DNA of 64,000 nucleotides from an uncultured Saprospiraceae bacterium (lineage in GTDB: Bacteria; Bacteroidota; Bacteroidia; Chitinophagales; Saprospiraceae), in NCBI GenBank assembly GCA_937959115.1, contig CALGAW010000052.1, forward strand, positions 62,001-126,000, given 5' to 3'. Position 1 is the stretch's first letter, and each line of letters starts with the position of its first letter. Position numbers and translations under genes: made by a program. Positions 34,150-43,209 of the stretch are shown here, one piece after another. The notes beneath the pieces are model-generated. The model had not been told where the DNA came from and did no database searches. It worked only from the letters and a program-made list of their open reading frames with translations.

Positions 34150-36501
34150 TTAATATTTAATTATTTTTTTCGTTTCCGAACCACCATCATTCGAAATTAC
34201 ATGGAGAAAATAGATTCCCGCATTCAGTTCATCCCCTACTTGAATGCGTTTATTATTCACAAAATAAGATACAATAGTTCTACCTGAAATATCGCTTATC
34301 ACTAATTGTGCATTTGACTTGATTTCCTCATTAAATACTACTGTGAAAGCTTCTCTTGAAGGATTAGGATAAACCTCAAATCTTGCTTCTTCGACCACAG
34401 CTTCATTGGATACTGTTGTCAAATCGTACGCTTTAAATAAGTCTAACCCTCCTTCTACAATATGCTCGTTTCCGATATCTGCAATTTCTACTTCAAATTG
34501 CATCGTGCTACTTGGAGTCAGGTATTGGCCAATCTGTATATCGTATAGTGTCCACGCATTTTGAGAACTTGTTAAGCTATCTAATTCAACAGTGGTAGAA
34601 CCATTAGAAAGTCGAACCACCATGTGATCATCAGGAGTCCCTGTACCTGCATTATAAAACCATAGATAAAACGAGATGGAAGGAACCGTCATCGCAGATA
34701 CATCAAATACAGGAGACGTAAGAATCGTAGCTCCTGCGTCCACATCATCCGCGATAACACCACCGCCGAGTTTTCCAGTCACGTAGCACTGATCGCCAAT
34801 ATCGGTTTGAATGTCATCGCCTGGATTGGATGGGTTTCCTTGGAATTTAGTAGGACCAGGATTTCCGATTTCCCAGTCAGCATCAGTTGAATCTCCTGAA
34901 ACGACCCAACCTAAATCTAGGACAAATTCATCCTGTATTCCTTTATCAATTTCAAGCACATAACTAACTCCAGTATTTGTAATATTTTGATTGAGACGCT
35001 CAGTCGTTAAATATCCCCATTTCCCAGCATAGACAGCATAAAAATCTTCATAAAATGTAGGGATCGTAAACTGTCCTGTTGCATCGGTTCTTGTGGTCAA
35101 ATCATAAATTGTACTCCTAAACCGAACTTCAGCATTCGGCAAAGGAGCACCAGTCACATAATCTTGAACGATGCCACTAAACACAAATGAGACAGCAGGC
35201 ATCAACGCTACATCAAGCGTGGTCACTTGTCCGTTTGCCAGACTCACTGTGATCACCTGTGGTACAAAACCCGCCTTAGAAATACGAATATCATAAGCAC
35301 CTGCAGTTGCATTTCCTGTAGCATAGTCACCACTAATATCTGATTGATCCGTTACGATTGTATTCAGCATCTCGATGACTGCTCCTTGGATCGGATTACT
35401 GTTGCTTGCATCCGTTATCTTCCCTTCAAGCCAACATGCCCGTTGATAGTTGTTTCCAAGCACATACAACCCAGAATTGATATCACTAATGATGATATTC
35501 CCAGAAGGCAAGAACGGGTAGGCTCCCCAGCAGCCGCTGAATCCACCATCACCTCCTTGCCAGGAATCATATTGTCCTACTTGAATCATGTTGTGCGGAC
35601 GGCTACCGTCAATGACCACGACACCATCTGTATAAAAGGAAGTGACCACGAAATCGTTTAAGACATGACCGTTGTGTGGTATAACGCCTAAGCCTAAGGT
35701 GGCTTGTGGTCTGAATTCATCCACCAGTGTAATATTATTGTAATCTGAAATATCAAAGGCCGAGACTGGCGCATTTCCTGTTTCATCTGTTACAAAGATC
35801 GATTGAGCGTCATCTGATATCCAAGCGTTATGGGTAGCTGTTGCTGGTGAATTGGCCGACCCCAAGTAGATGACATTGGTTTTATCTGAAACATCATAAA
35901 TTGCAAATTGCCCAGTCCCAAACTCCGAGGAATACATTTTGTTGTTCCGTACGTAAACATCATGTGTATAAGTTGCAGGACCATACCCAACGATTGGCGG
36001 CATCCAGGGATCGACGTTTGTATCAAAAATAATGGCGCCCCCGCTGTTTTCAGTTGCTCCTACCACATAAATAAATCCAAATTCATCGATATACAGATTA
36101 TGAGAATCTCCCATTGCTGGAAACCCATTGATTACTGGCTTGTAGTTGGAGTATTGCTGTATTGTATCTGGCAACGGTGTTAAGTCGACAATTAATAACC
36201 CACCATCACTCTCATTTGTTACATATGCGAAATCTCCATTGGTTTTAATGTCCCTCCAACTGGAATTGGCGCCTGGGATAAAGTCAATTTCTACTGGATT
36301 CGTCGGGACAGTTACATCAACAATTGAAAGGCCTGTTTTCACTCCTACCAATGCATATTCTCTATTATTTTTTGCATATCCCCATATATCACTACAATTT
36401 TGACTGTAGGTGAAATTACTTAGAAAATTCAAATCAGGCTGTGCTGCTAAGCACGAGAAAAGCATTGACAAACAACAGGTTAGGAGGATATTTGCTTTCA
36501 T
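34150..36501 (-). CDS. Choice-of-anchor-B surface protein with T9SS tail, copy 2
   Basis: A 783-residue paralogue with the same order of parts: signal (to CLAAQ), LVIVD-type propeller (NDIWGY counterpart CSDIWGYAKNNREYALVG), two carboxypeptidase-regulatory-like domains (TDASNSNPIQGAVIE, VTGAPLPNAEVRF), beta-sandwich (DQCYVTGKLGGG, TILTSPVFD) and type A tail (FEVYPNPSREAF, GIYFLHVISNDGG). Sequence identity to copies 1 and 3 is clear across the whole length. Its carboxypeptidase-like domains differ most. Surface-exposed T9SS cargo of unknown ligand. Only 67 bases separate it from copy 1. Confidence 0.87.
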   Translation of the reverse strand: MKANILLTCCLSMLFSCLAAQPDLNFLSNFTYSQNCSDIWGYAKNNREYALVGVKTGLSIVDVTVPTNPVEIDFIPGANSSWRDIKTNGDFAYVTNESDGGLLIVDLTPLPDTIQQYSNYKPVINGFPAMGDSHNLYIDEFGFIYVVGATENSGGAIIFDTNVDPWMPPIVGYGPATYTHDVYVRNNKMYSSEFGTGQFAIYDVSDKTNVIYLGSANSPATATHNAWISDDAQSIFVTDETGNAPVSAFDISDYNNITLVDEFRPQATLGLGVIPHNGHVLNDFVVTSFYTDGVVVIDGSRPHNMIQVGQYDSWQGGDGGFSGCWGAYPFLPSGNIIISDINSGLYVLGNNYQRACWLEGKITDASNSNPIQGAVIEMLNTIVTDQSDISGDYATGNATAGAYDIRISKAGFVPQVITVSLANGQVTTLDVALMPAVSFVFSGIVQDYVTGAPLPNAEVRFRSTIYDLTTRTDATGQFTIPTFYEDFYAVYAGKWGYLTTERLNQNITNTGVSYVLEIDKGIQDEFVLDLGWVVSGDSTDADWEIGNPGPTKFQGNPSNPGDDIQTDIGDQCYVTGKLGGGVIADDVDAGATILTSPVFDVSAMTVPSISFYLWFYNAGTGTPDDHMVVRLSNGSTTVELDSLTSSQNAWTLYDIQIGQYLTPSSTMQFEVEIADIGNEHIVEGGLDLFKAYDLTTVSNEAVVEEARFEVYPNPSREAFTVVFNEEIKSNAQLVISDISGRTIVSYFVNNKRIQVGDELNAGIYFLHVISNDGGSETKKIIKY

Positions 36502-36569
36502 GGCATAAGTTATCGACAGTAAGAGAAGTTTTTTATCATATTAAAACTACCAAATATTAATCATTAACG

Positions 36570-36601
36570 AAAAAAAGGCCGACAGTTTAACGATCGACCT
36601 T
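36570..36601 (-). terminator. Terminator downstream of choice-of-anchor-B copy 3
   Basis: On the minus strand AAGGTCGA (36601-36594) pairs with TCGGCCTT (36582-36575), one G-U pair, followed by a T run (36576-36570). It ends transcription of copy 3 and thus separates copies 2 and 3 into different units. Confidence 0.7.
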
Positions 36602-36642
36602 TTGATAAATTGGAATAAAAAATTCTTAATTGACCAATAAAA

Positions 36643-39009
36643 TTAATTTACTTTTATCACTTTTACTGGCTGACTTTTAGATTCAGAAGAAACGATTTGA
36701 ACGATGTAGACACCTGCATTCAATTGCGCTCCAAACTGAATTTGATTATCTTGACTAGACACGATTCGTGTTTCTACAACCTGTCCAAGCAGACTAGTCA
36801 CCACCAATGTTGCCTTTTGGATTTTTGGAGCTAATTCAAAATCAACCGTAAATTGATTGTTTGATGGATTTGGATTTACTGCTAGATTAAATTGTGTTTC
36901 TTCAACATCTACAGTAGAACTTAACGCTAAATCAAACGCTCTAAAAAAGTCAATTCCACCTTCAACAATATGACCACCAGAGATATCCGCACACTCCACA
37001 GAAAGTTGCATAGTTGCAGTTGGTGTTAAGAAAGGTGTAACCGGAAGCGTAAAGGATTTCCAAGTTTGAGTATTAAAATTCACGCTATCTAGTGCTACTT
37101 CAGTAATACCATTTGAAATACGAAATACGAGATAATCGTTTGCGATACCGCTTCCGCCAGCATTGAAAAACCACTTTTGAAAAGAGATCGCAGGAGAAGC
37201 CATTGTACTCATATCAAAAACTGGAGACGTTAAAAGCGTAGACCCATTATCAACATCGTCAAGACCAGCACTTCCTCCTCCATTACCCGTAACATAACAT
37301 TTATCTCCAACGTCTATTGAAACATCATTTTCTGGATTAGATTCATTGCCTTGGTAGGTTGTTCCAATAGGTTCTCCGCGCTCCCATGTACCCCTTGAGG
37401 CCGTAGTAAAGACAGTCCAACCTAAATCAACTTGAAAGACATCTTCATACCCTTTTTTAATTTCAATAATATAGTTTCCTGTAGACGGGGTGATTGTTTG
37501 ATTCAATCGTTCTCTTGTAATATGTCCCCAGACACCAGCATATATATTGTAAGTGTCACCATAAAAAGTATTAATTGAGAATTGACCTGAGCCATTGGTT
37601 ATAACGTTGTAGTCAAAGTTTGCGTTGGTCACATTTACCCTTGCATTTGGAATTGGATTTCCAGTATCAAAGTCAACAACTTCACCAACGAACTGGAATG
37701 GTGTTAACGGATCTAGCTGAACATCTAACTGAGTCACTTGACCGTTGGTTAAAACAACATTATTCACTGTTTTTGAAGCGAAGCCTGGCTTCGAAACCAA
37801 TACGGAATAGGTACCTGCATCTGGCAACCCAGAAGCATAATCTCCAATGTTATCTGTAGCTGCAGCAATTCCAGGACCCAAAATTGTTACATCAGCAGCA
37901 GGGATTGAGTTTCCATTACTTGAATCGGTAACCTTTCCTTCTAGATAACAAGCTCTTACATAGTTTGCACCTAGAACAAACAATCCATTTGATATATCTG
38001 TTGCCAATACATTACCAGAAGGAAGAAATGGGTAAGCACCCCAACATCCATTAAAGCCACCACTTGCACCTTGCCATGTCTTATACTGACCAACTTGCAC
38101 CATTGTTTGTGGGCGATTGGCATCTACAACAACCACACCATCGGTATAGTATGAAATTATAAGGAAATCATTTTGCACATGAACATTATGTGGAATCACG
38201 CCTTGCCCTACCGTTGCAGGTGGTCGGAATTCATCCAATTCTTGAATATTCCCAATGTTTGTGATGTCATAAGCGCCGATTGGGGCGTCTCCAGTTTCAT
38301 CAGTGGTGAAAACAGTTTTCCCGTCATCACTTAACCAAGCATTGTGTGTAAACGTAAATGGTGTACTCTGTGAGCCCATGAACGTAATATTGCTTTTATT
38401 AGCTACATTATAAGCAGTAAAAACACCAGCATAAATTTCAGAATTGTACATGACATTATCCCTTACATAAATATCATGTGCATACACGCTTGGCCCTAGT
38501 GCAACAACAGGAGGATTTAATGCATCCTGATTGGCATCCAAGATAATCGCGCCTCCACTATTTTCATTAGCGCCTACAATATATATAAATCCGAATTCGT
38601 CAATATATAGATTGTGTGCGGACCCCATTGGAGAACCATTTACTACTGGTTCATAGTACTGGTGAGTCACTGTTCCTGGTAAATTTGATAAGTTAATGAC
38701 CAATAGGCCATCACTTGTTTCGTTGGTCACGTAAGCATAACTGCCATATGTTTTCAAATCTCTCCAAGTAGAAGATGGTCCTGAAATGTAGTCAGACTCT
38801 ACAGGATTAGTTGCATTTGTTACATCAACTATGGACACTCCGTTTCTAAGACCAACGAGAGCATATTCCCTTCCGTTGGCTTCGTATCCCCAAATGTCAT
38901 TTGCGTCTTCAGCATAAGTTACATTACTTAACAGATTCATATTCTGTTGAGCAAATGTTGGAGCTATTATTAAAAAGGAGAAGAGAGTAAGTAAGATTAA
39001 GTTTTTCAT
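36643..39009 (-). CDS. Choice-of-anchor-B surface protein with T9SS tail, copy 3
   Basis: A 788-residue paralogue with signal peptide (to TFAQ), propeller (NDIWGYEANGREYALVG, FTHNAWLSDDGKTVFTTDE, GCWGAYPFLPSGNVLATD), two carboxypeptidase-regulatory-like domains (TDSSNGNSIPAADVTI, DTGNPIPNARVNV), beta-sandwich (DKCYVTGNGGG, LLTSPVFD) and type A tail (NLAVNPNPSNNQF, GVYIVQIVSSES). It is the first copy in transcription order and is followed by its own terminator. Predicted surface cargo of the T9SS; function and ligand unknown. Confidence 0.87.
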   Translation of the reverse strand: MKNLILLTLFSFLIIAPTFAQQNMNLLSNVTYAEDANDIWGYEANGREYALVGLRNGVSIVDVTNATNPVESDYISGPSSTWRDLKTYGSYAYVTNETSDGLLVINLSNLPGTVTHQYYEPVVNGSPMGSAHNLYIDEFGFIYIVGANENSGGAIILDANQDALNPPVVALGPSVYAHDIYVRDNVMYNSEIYAGVFTAYNVANKSNITFMGSQSTPFTFTHNAWLSDDGKTVFTTDETGDAPIGAYDITNIGNIQELDEFRPPATVGQGVIPHNVHVQNDFLIISYYTDGVVVVDANRPQTMVQVGQYKTWQGASGGFNGCWGAYPFLPSGNVLATDISNGLFVLGANYVRACYLEGKVTDSSNGNSIPAADVTILGPGIAAATDNIGDYASGLPDAGTYSVLVSKPGFASKTVNNVVLTNGQVTQLDVQLDPLTPFQFVGEVVDFDTGNPIPNARVNVTNANFDYNVITNGSGQFSINTFYGDTYNIYAGVWGHITRERLNQTITPSTGNYIIEIKKGYEDVFQVDLGWTVFTTASRGTWERGEPIGTTYQGNESNPENDVSIDVGDKCYVTGNGGGSAGLDDVDNGSTLLTSPVFDMSTMASPAISFQKWFFNAGGSGIANDYLVFRISNGITEVALDSVNFNTQTWKSFTLPVTPFLTPTATMQLSVECADISGGHIVEGGIDFFRAFDLALSSTVDVEETQFNLAVNPNPSNNQFTVDFELAPKIQKATLVVTSLLGQVVETRIVSSQDNQIQFGAQLNAGVYIVQIVSSESKSQPVKVIKVN

Positions 39010-39203
39010 TTTTAATTATTAAAGTAAATAAGACTGCCCTTAGTCAGTATGTTTGTTAATTCCATGTTTCTTACAAATTGGAAACTTTAACACTTAACAA
39101 AATATAAATTTGTGATATTAAAATTCACCGAAAAAACCTTTCAAAGATACCACTATTTAGGCAATAAAGAAGAAATACTTTGTCATATTCCTTACATTTA
39201 AGA

Positions 39204-39632
39204 TTACTTTAAGACTGCCATGGTTAACCTACTTTGACAAATCAGTTTCTTTTCCTCATTTTTAATTTCAATATTCCATACATGACTTGTTCTGCCTAAG
39301 TGCAATGGAGTGCATTTCGCGTATACAAATCCATTCTTAGCCGATCGGATATGATTTGCATTGATTGATTGTCCAACACAATATTTTCCACTTTTCTTTG
39401 CTGTAACATAAAAATTAGACGCAATGCTACCAATTGTTTCAGCGAGAACGACACTTGCCCCACCATGCAATATACCCATTGGTTGAGTCGTACGATCGTT
39501 TACAGGCATTTTAGCAATTAAATAGTCAGGACCGACTTCAGTGAATTCGATCCCAAGAAAAGATGACATCCCCATTTTTGTGACCGTGTTTAACGTCTCT
39601 AAGGATATCTCAGCGCCTAAAAATTCTTGCAT
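39204..39632 (-). CDS. Hotdog-fold acyl-CoA thioesterase (PaaI/EntH-like)
   Basis: A 142-residue single-hotdog protein. The diagnostic part is QPMGILHGGASVVLAETIGSIAS, with H56-G-G and the catalytic acid E65. Such enzymes hydrolyse aryl- or acyl-CoA, for example DHNA-CoA in menaquinone synthesis or phenylacetyl-CoA proofreading. Bacteroidota use menaquinone, so a DHNA-CoA role is possible but no men genes are nearby. Its start is 12 bases after the stop of the 39645 gene. Confidence 0.87.
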   Translation of the reverse strand: MQEFLGAEISLETLNTVTKMGMSSFLGIEFTEVGPDYLIAKMPVNDRTTQPMGILHGGASVVLAETIGSIASNFYVTAKKSGKYCVGQSINANHIRSAKNGFVYAKCTPLHLGRTSHVWNIEIKNEEKKLICQSRLTMAVLK

Positions 39633-39644
39633 TCCGATAAGCGA

Positions 39645-41018
39645 TTAATCAAAGTAGACAATAGTTTCCGCATCTGCATTGTTCGTTAACCTACATTCTC
39701 CACCGCTTAAAGGCACAATAGTAGCTGTAAGTGTTGTTGTTCCTGCTGTAGATTGTGGATCGTAGGAGCCAAGAAAGCCAAACGACTCAACATCTCCACC
39801 AAGAATAGATGTAGGATGAGTGAACGTATGAAAAAGCGCTCCTTGCGAATAGGTCCATTTTGAGTTATCAACTGGTGTAAACCCTACTTGAGTTAATGCT
39901 GGATCCCAGGTAAACGTCAATCTTGGATCAGAAGGTATTCTAACTACCGCTCCTGGTGCTGTTGTCGTTCGGTTATTCAACTCTGTAACAGACAGCGCAA
40001 CTCCAACTGATGAAACGCCTTGTAAACTTGTAGGTATCACCTGTAAAACAGGGGAAAGATCTTGGCAAGAGAGATACACCTTCAATGTATCTTGTGAGCA
40101 CATTGGTGGAGCCAATACAACTGGATCGTCATTCGTAGGTACTGGTGTTGATTGCCCACTAGGATTGTCATCACCAATCGTACTTGGCAACTCGACTCCA
40201 TAATCACAAACGCTATACACAATTGGGTCTGACAAACCATCAAACCCTAGAGCTGGAGTGAATATCACGCAACCGGAGACCGGATCAACCGAAACTGTAC
40301 CTTGATTTGCTGGAGGCATTGTTACAATGGTAACCGTAGAAGGATCTAACCCTGATTCTAGATCACTGTCATTATCTAATATACAAATAGGCGTCGTTGT
40401 CCCAGCAACAATTGTTACAGAATCCAATTGTGTTGTAGGAGGGGTATTTGTTACTGCTCCACAAAATTGATTCTGCACATATTCATTGTAAGAACCTTCA
40501 TCAGCTATAAACAAATCAGTATTGAACACTTCACCTACAAAGGTGTGTGGAAAATCAACTGCAGCTTTTGTTCTCCATTCAAATCTTATTGGAATATTGT
40601 AGTCAACAATATCAAAACAAAGCCTTCCTACATCTACATAATCAACATCATTCAATGGATATCCATCTCCTCCGTTGTAGGCGACATTATATGAAACCAA
40701 GGTATCATTACTCCCCGTTAATGTATGTGTAGCATAGGCTGAACTTGTAGTTGGGTTTGTTGTGGCCACTACACCACTAATTGTAAGTTCGGAATCGATG
40801 TAAGGATTATCTATTGCACGACTAAAGGAAATTCTAAAGTTGATATCAGAAACGTTGAATGTGGTCGCTGCAGTTTCAGCTCTGAGTTCTAGAACAGCAC
40901 ATAATTTATCTTCGACACAATCAACTGAGTCGATTCTAATTCTTAAGTCATATTGACCAGTTTGAGAGAAACAAGTGAGGGTACATAAGCAAAAGAGCAA
41001 TGAAATGATAGTTTTCAT
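39645..41018 (-). CDS. Secreted cadherin/Ig-like domain protein of unknown function
   Basis: A 457-residue exported protein, signal MKTIISLLFCLCTLTCFSQ. The first part (25-170) is beta-rich with many acidic residues. Residues about 200-290 resemble a cadherin-like tandem domain (ICILDNDSDLESGLDPSTVTIV, GTVSVDPVSGCVIFTPALGFDGLSDPIVYSVCDYG). A further beta domain follows. No sorting tail is seen, so it may be an end-trimmed relative of larger adhesin-like surface proteins. The start of the thioesterase gene follows at 12 bases. Confidence 0.75.
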   Translation of the reverse strand: MKTIISLLFCLCTLTCFSQTGQYDLRIRIDSVDCVEDKLCAVLELRAETAATTFNVSDINFRISFSRAIDNPYIDSELTISGVVATTNPTTSSAYATHTLTGSNDTLVSYNVAYNGGDGYPLNDVDYVDVGRLCFDIVDYNIPIRFEWRTKAAVDFPHTFVGEVFNTDLFIADEGSYNEYVQNQFCGAVTNTPPTTQLDSVTIVAGTTTPICILDNDSDLESGLDPSTVTIVTMPPANQGTVSVDPVSGCVIFTPALGFDGLSDPIVYSVCDYGVELPSTIGDDNPSGQSTPVPTNDDPVVLAPPMCSQDTLKVYLSCQDLSPVLQVIPTSLQGVSSVGVALSVTELNNRTTTAPGAVVRIPSDPRLTFTWDPALTQVGFTPVDNSKWTYSQGALFHTFTHPTSILGGDVESFGFLGSYDPQSTAGTTTLTATIVPLSGGECRLTNNADAETIVYFD

Positions 41019-41407
41019 AGAGAAATTTTATGAATGTAATTATTGGATTTAAAGTAAAAGGGTCTCAATTGTTTAGCTAATTTAACCAAAATAAATCAGT
41101 TAGTTACAAGAACTAAACAAAAACTTATGAGCGAAAGGAATAACATATATAAATATTTGTAACTATATACACATTCATAAAAATTTGAAAATCAAGTACT
41201 TAATTCTAAATATTGAACAAAATGAAATTCCATTTGATTTTGAACAATCAACTCACATTAGAGCCAACTATCAATCAATAGCGCAGCATCATCAAATTAG
41301 GCCTCCTTTAATCCGAATCATGCAATAACAATCATATTCATGTAAAAATATTATTACAATTGATTGATTTGATTCTTTTTAGATTTACAACTAATTAGTA
41401 AACATTC

Positions 41408-41463
41408 ACTGCTGTTCTTAATCACCCTGTAACCCTTTCCCAAAAGCGATTAAGAACAGTAGT
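41408..41463. repeat. 16-base inverted repeat (hairpin)
   Basis: ACTGCTGTTCTTAATC (41408-41423) pairs with GATTAAGAACAGTAGT (41448-41463) with one G-T wobble, loop 24 bases. No T run follows, so it is not a simple terminator. Confidence 0.7.
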
Positions 41464-41548
41464 TGAAGTTTCACATATCGCGGGTTTAGATTATGTTCGA
41501 TTGAATGCAAGGAGTTGTGTCTTCTCTTTCTGATCTGACTGACTTCAT

Positions 41549-41566
41549 TAGATTTGTATATATTTG
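41549..41566 (+). promoter_or_regulatory. Overlapping -7 elements upstream of the amidase gene
   Basis: TAGATTTG (41549-41556) and TATATTTG (41559-41566) both match TAnnTTTG exactly, 10 bases apart, close to the ATG at 41584. Neither has a good -33 TTG at normal spacing. Confidence 0.4.
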
Positions 41567-41583
41567 TTGAAACAATCGCTTTG

Positions 41584-42873
41584 ATGAAACTACAAGTCAC
41601 CCTTCTTCTTTTAATTGCTGCGCTGCAAGTAGTAGCTCAAGACTTTAAGCAAAGGGCGGAACACAATTTGCCATTTCTGATTCGAGACAATGTGCTATTG
41701 AGCCAGATCCGAATCAATGAGAAAGGAGTCACCCTGTTTGCTAGTGCAGCAGACAGCCTTGACAACAAGCCAGAGGTTACAATTTATTGGCATGAGGCTG
41801 GTGCGTTCCTCAATATGCTAGACCGCTATACCGTAGATGAGGCAGTAGATCGCTATCTTAACAAAGGAACCAAGCCATTTGCTACCAATTCCTATGATAA
41901 TCAACCGCCAAAACGAATTGTGCCAAAAGCATTGAAAGGGATGAAGATAGCCATTGACCCTGGGCATAATGCCAACCGTATGGAAAACGCAGTCATAGAG
42001 CGTAAGTTTATGCGCATCAAGGGAGAAGATCTAGGCCTAGAACAAGATATTAGCTTCTTCGAATCCGATCTTACCTATGAGACAGCCGCTATCCTAAGAA
42101 AACGACTAAAGAGAGCAGGAGCCAAGGTGCTTATGACTAGAAAAAAAGGGCAAAGTGCAGCTGGATCCACCTTTGACAAATGGCTCAAATCAGTTATCAG
42201 AAAACAGTTAAAGCGAGATCAGAAATCAGGAAAACTAACGGACGAACAAGTCCAGTGGTACAAGGAAAAAGCCACCGTCAACGAAAAATTTAGATATTAC
42301 TTCAACCGTAATGACTTAAGAGTACGAGCTGATAAAATCAATGCCTTCAAGCCTGACATCACCTTGATCATTCATTACAACGCCAGTGGCGCTAATATGG
42401 TAGATGGATTCTACAAACCCACTGAAAAAAACTACAGCATGGCATTCGTTGGTGGAGGGTTCATGAAAAATGAACTAAAAAAACCGATTGACCGCCTTCA
42501 CTTTCTCCGTTTATTGCTCTCAGAGGATTATATGCATTCTGTCAACCTGAGCAAAGTGTTTATGGAGCAACACGTAGAACTGCTTAAGGTTCCTGCCATT
42601 GTTCCTAAGAACAGCGTGTTCTACTTAACTAGTAACAGCGTTTATACTGGTAAGCTAGGTGTTTACGCCCGAAACTTATTCCTCACAAGGCATGTCAAGG
42701 GGCCAATTGTTTTTGGGGAGAGTTTCTTACAAGACAGCAAGGTAGAAGCCCTTCGTTTGTACAAGGAAGATTACAAGGAAAAAGGCATCCGCACCAGCTC
42801 CCGTATTGGTGAAGCGGTAGACACCTATTATGAAACCGTACTCCAATACATAGAACAGTTCGGAAAACCGTAA
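41584..42873 (+). CDS. Secreted N-acetylmuramoyl-L-alanine amidase (Amidase_3)
   Basis: A 429-residue protein from the ATG at 41584, which begins a signal peptide (MKLQVTLLLLIAALQVVAQ). A further ATG 30 bases upstream only adds a poor extension. From residue about 120 it is Amidase_3: IAIDPGHNAN gives zinc ligand H128, the glutamate in FFESDLTYE (E160) is the second ligand, and LIIHYNASG supplies the third. GESFLQ near the end is the catalytic-glutamate segment. The family cleaves the amide bond between MurNAc and L-Ala in the periplasm. Roughly 70 residues (RKQLKRDQKSGKLTDEQVQW and around) are inserted relative to E. coli AmiC. Confidence 0.88.
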   Translation: MKLQVTLLLLIAALQVVAQDFKQRAEHNLPFLIRDNVLLSQIRINEKGVTLFASAADSLDNKPEVTIYWHEAGAFLNMLDRYTVDEAVDRYLNKGTKPFATNSYDNQPPKRIVPKALKGMKIAIDPGHNANRMENAVIERKFMRIKGEDLGLEQDISFFESDLTYETAAILRKRLKRAGAKVLMTRKKGQSAAGSTFDKWLKSVIRKQLKRDQKSGKLTDEQVQWYKEKATVNEKFRYYFNRNDLRVRADKINAFKPDITLIIHYNASGANMVDGFYKPTEKNYSMAFVGGGFMKNELKKPIDRLHFLRLLLSEDYMHSVNLSKVFMEQHVELLKVPAIVPKNSVFYLTSNSVYTGKLGVYARNLFLTRHVKGPIVFGESFLQDSKVEALRLYKEDYKEKGIRTSSRIGEAVDTYYETVLQYIEQFGKP

Positions 42874-42983
42874 GCACAATAGGCGACGGTAAGGGCGAAT
42901 TGTTTTGCCCTCAACACGCACCAACGCACCATCTAAAACAAAAACTCCCCGCAGAAATAGATCTACGAGGAGCTTGATAGTAT

Positions 42984-43057
42984 GTGGTACCTCCAGGAAT
43001 TGAACCAGGGACACATGGATTTTCAGTCCATTGCTCTACCAACTGAGCTAAGGTACC
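42984..43057 (-). tRNA. tRNA-Phe (GAA), unusual
   Basis: Minus-strand cloverleaf: acceptor GGTACCT/AGGTACC, D arm GCTC-AGTTGGTA-GAGC, anticodon stem ATGGA/TCCAT, TTCAATT T loop, discriminator A, no encoded CCA. The anticodon is GAA (Phe). Two oddities: the anticodon loop is CTGAAAAA, eight bases instead of seven, and the T stem CCTGG/CCTGG has a central T-T mismatch. A perfect Bacteroidetes promoter precedes it. Confidence 0.85.
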
Positions 43058-43077
43058 AACCGTGCTCTTAGGAAGCG

Positions 43078-43113
43078 ACGACAAATGTATGTCGTTTTTT
43101 TTTATCGAGCAAA
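43078..43113. promoter_or_regulatory. tRNA-Phe promoter (minus strand) overlapping a plus-strand terminator-like hairpin
   Basis: On the minus strand TTTG (43113-43110), 20 bases, then TACATTTG (43089-43082): a full Bacteroidetes promoter for the tRNA. On the plus strand the same DNA reads ACGACA-aatgta-TGTCGT (43078-43095) followed by nine T, an intrinsic-terminator shape that could stop read-through from the amidase. Confidence 0.65.
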
Positions 43114-43209
43114 TTTGAACGATACTTTTTTTGATAAGTAACCATAAAATAATATCTACGCTAAAATAGGCGGAAATTATTTAATCGCCACAAAACGATA
43201 AACCATTGT

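Larger units (their letters stand above)
41019..41583. other. Intergenic region between divergent genes
   Basis: 565 bases between two divergently transcribed genes. It is AT-rich. It holds the long inverted repeat at 41408-41463 and two overlapping -7 boxes before the amidase. No other gene is supportable. Confidence 0.55.

Noticed and set aside
41418-41600. 60-codon minus-strand frame across the hairpin before the amidase
   Set aside because: It covers the inverted repeat and the promoter boxes and overlaps the amidase start; no coding signal.
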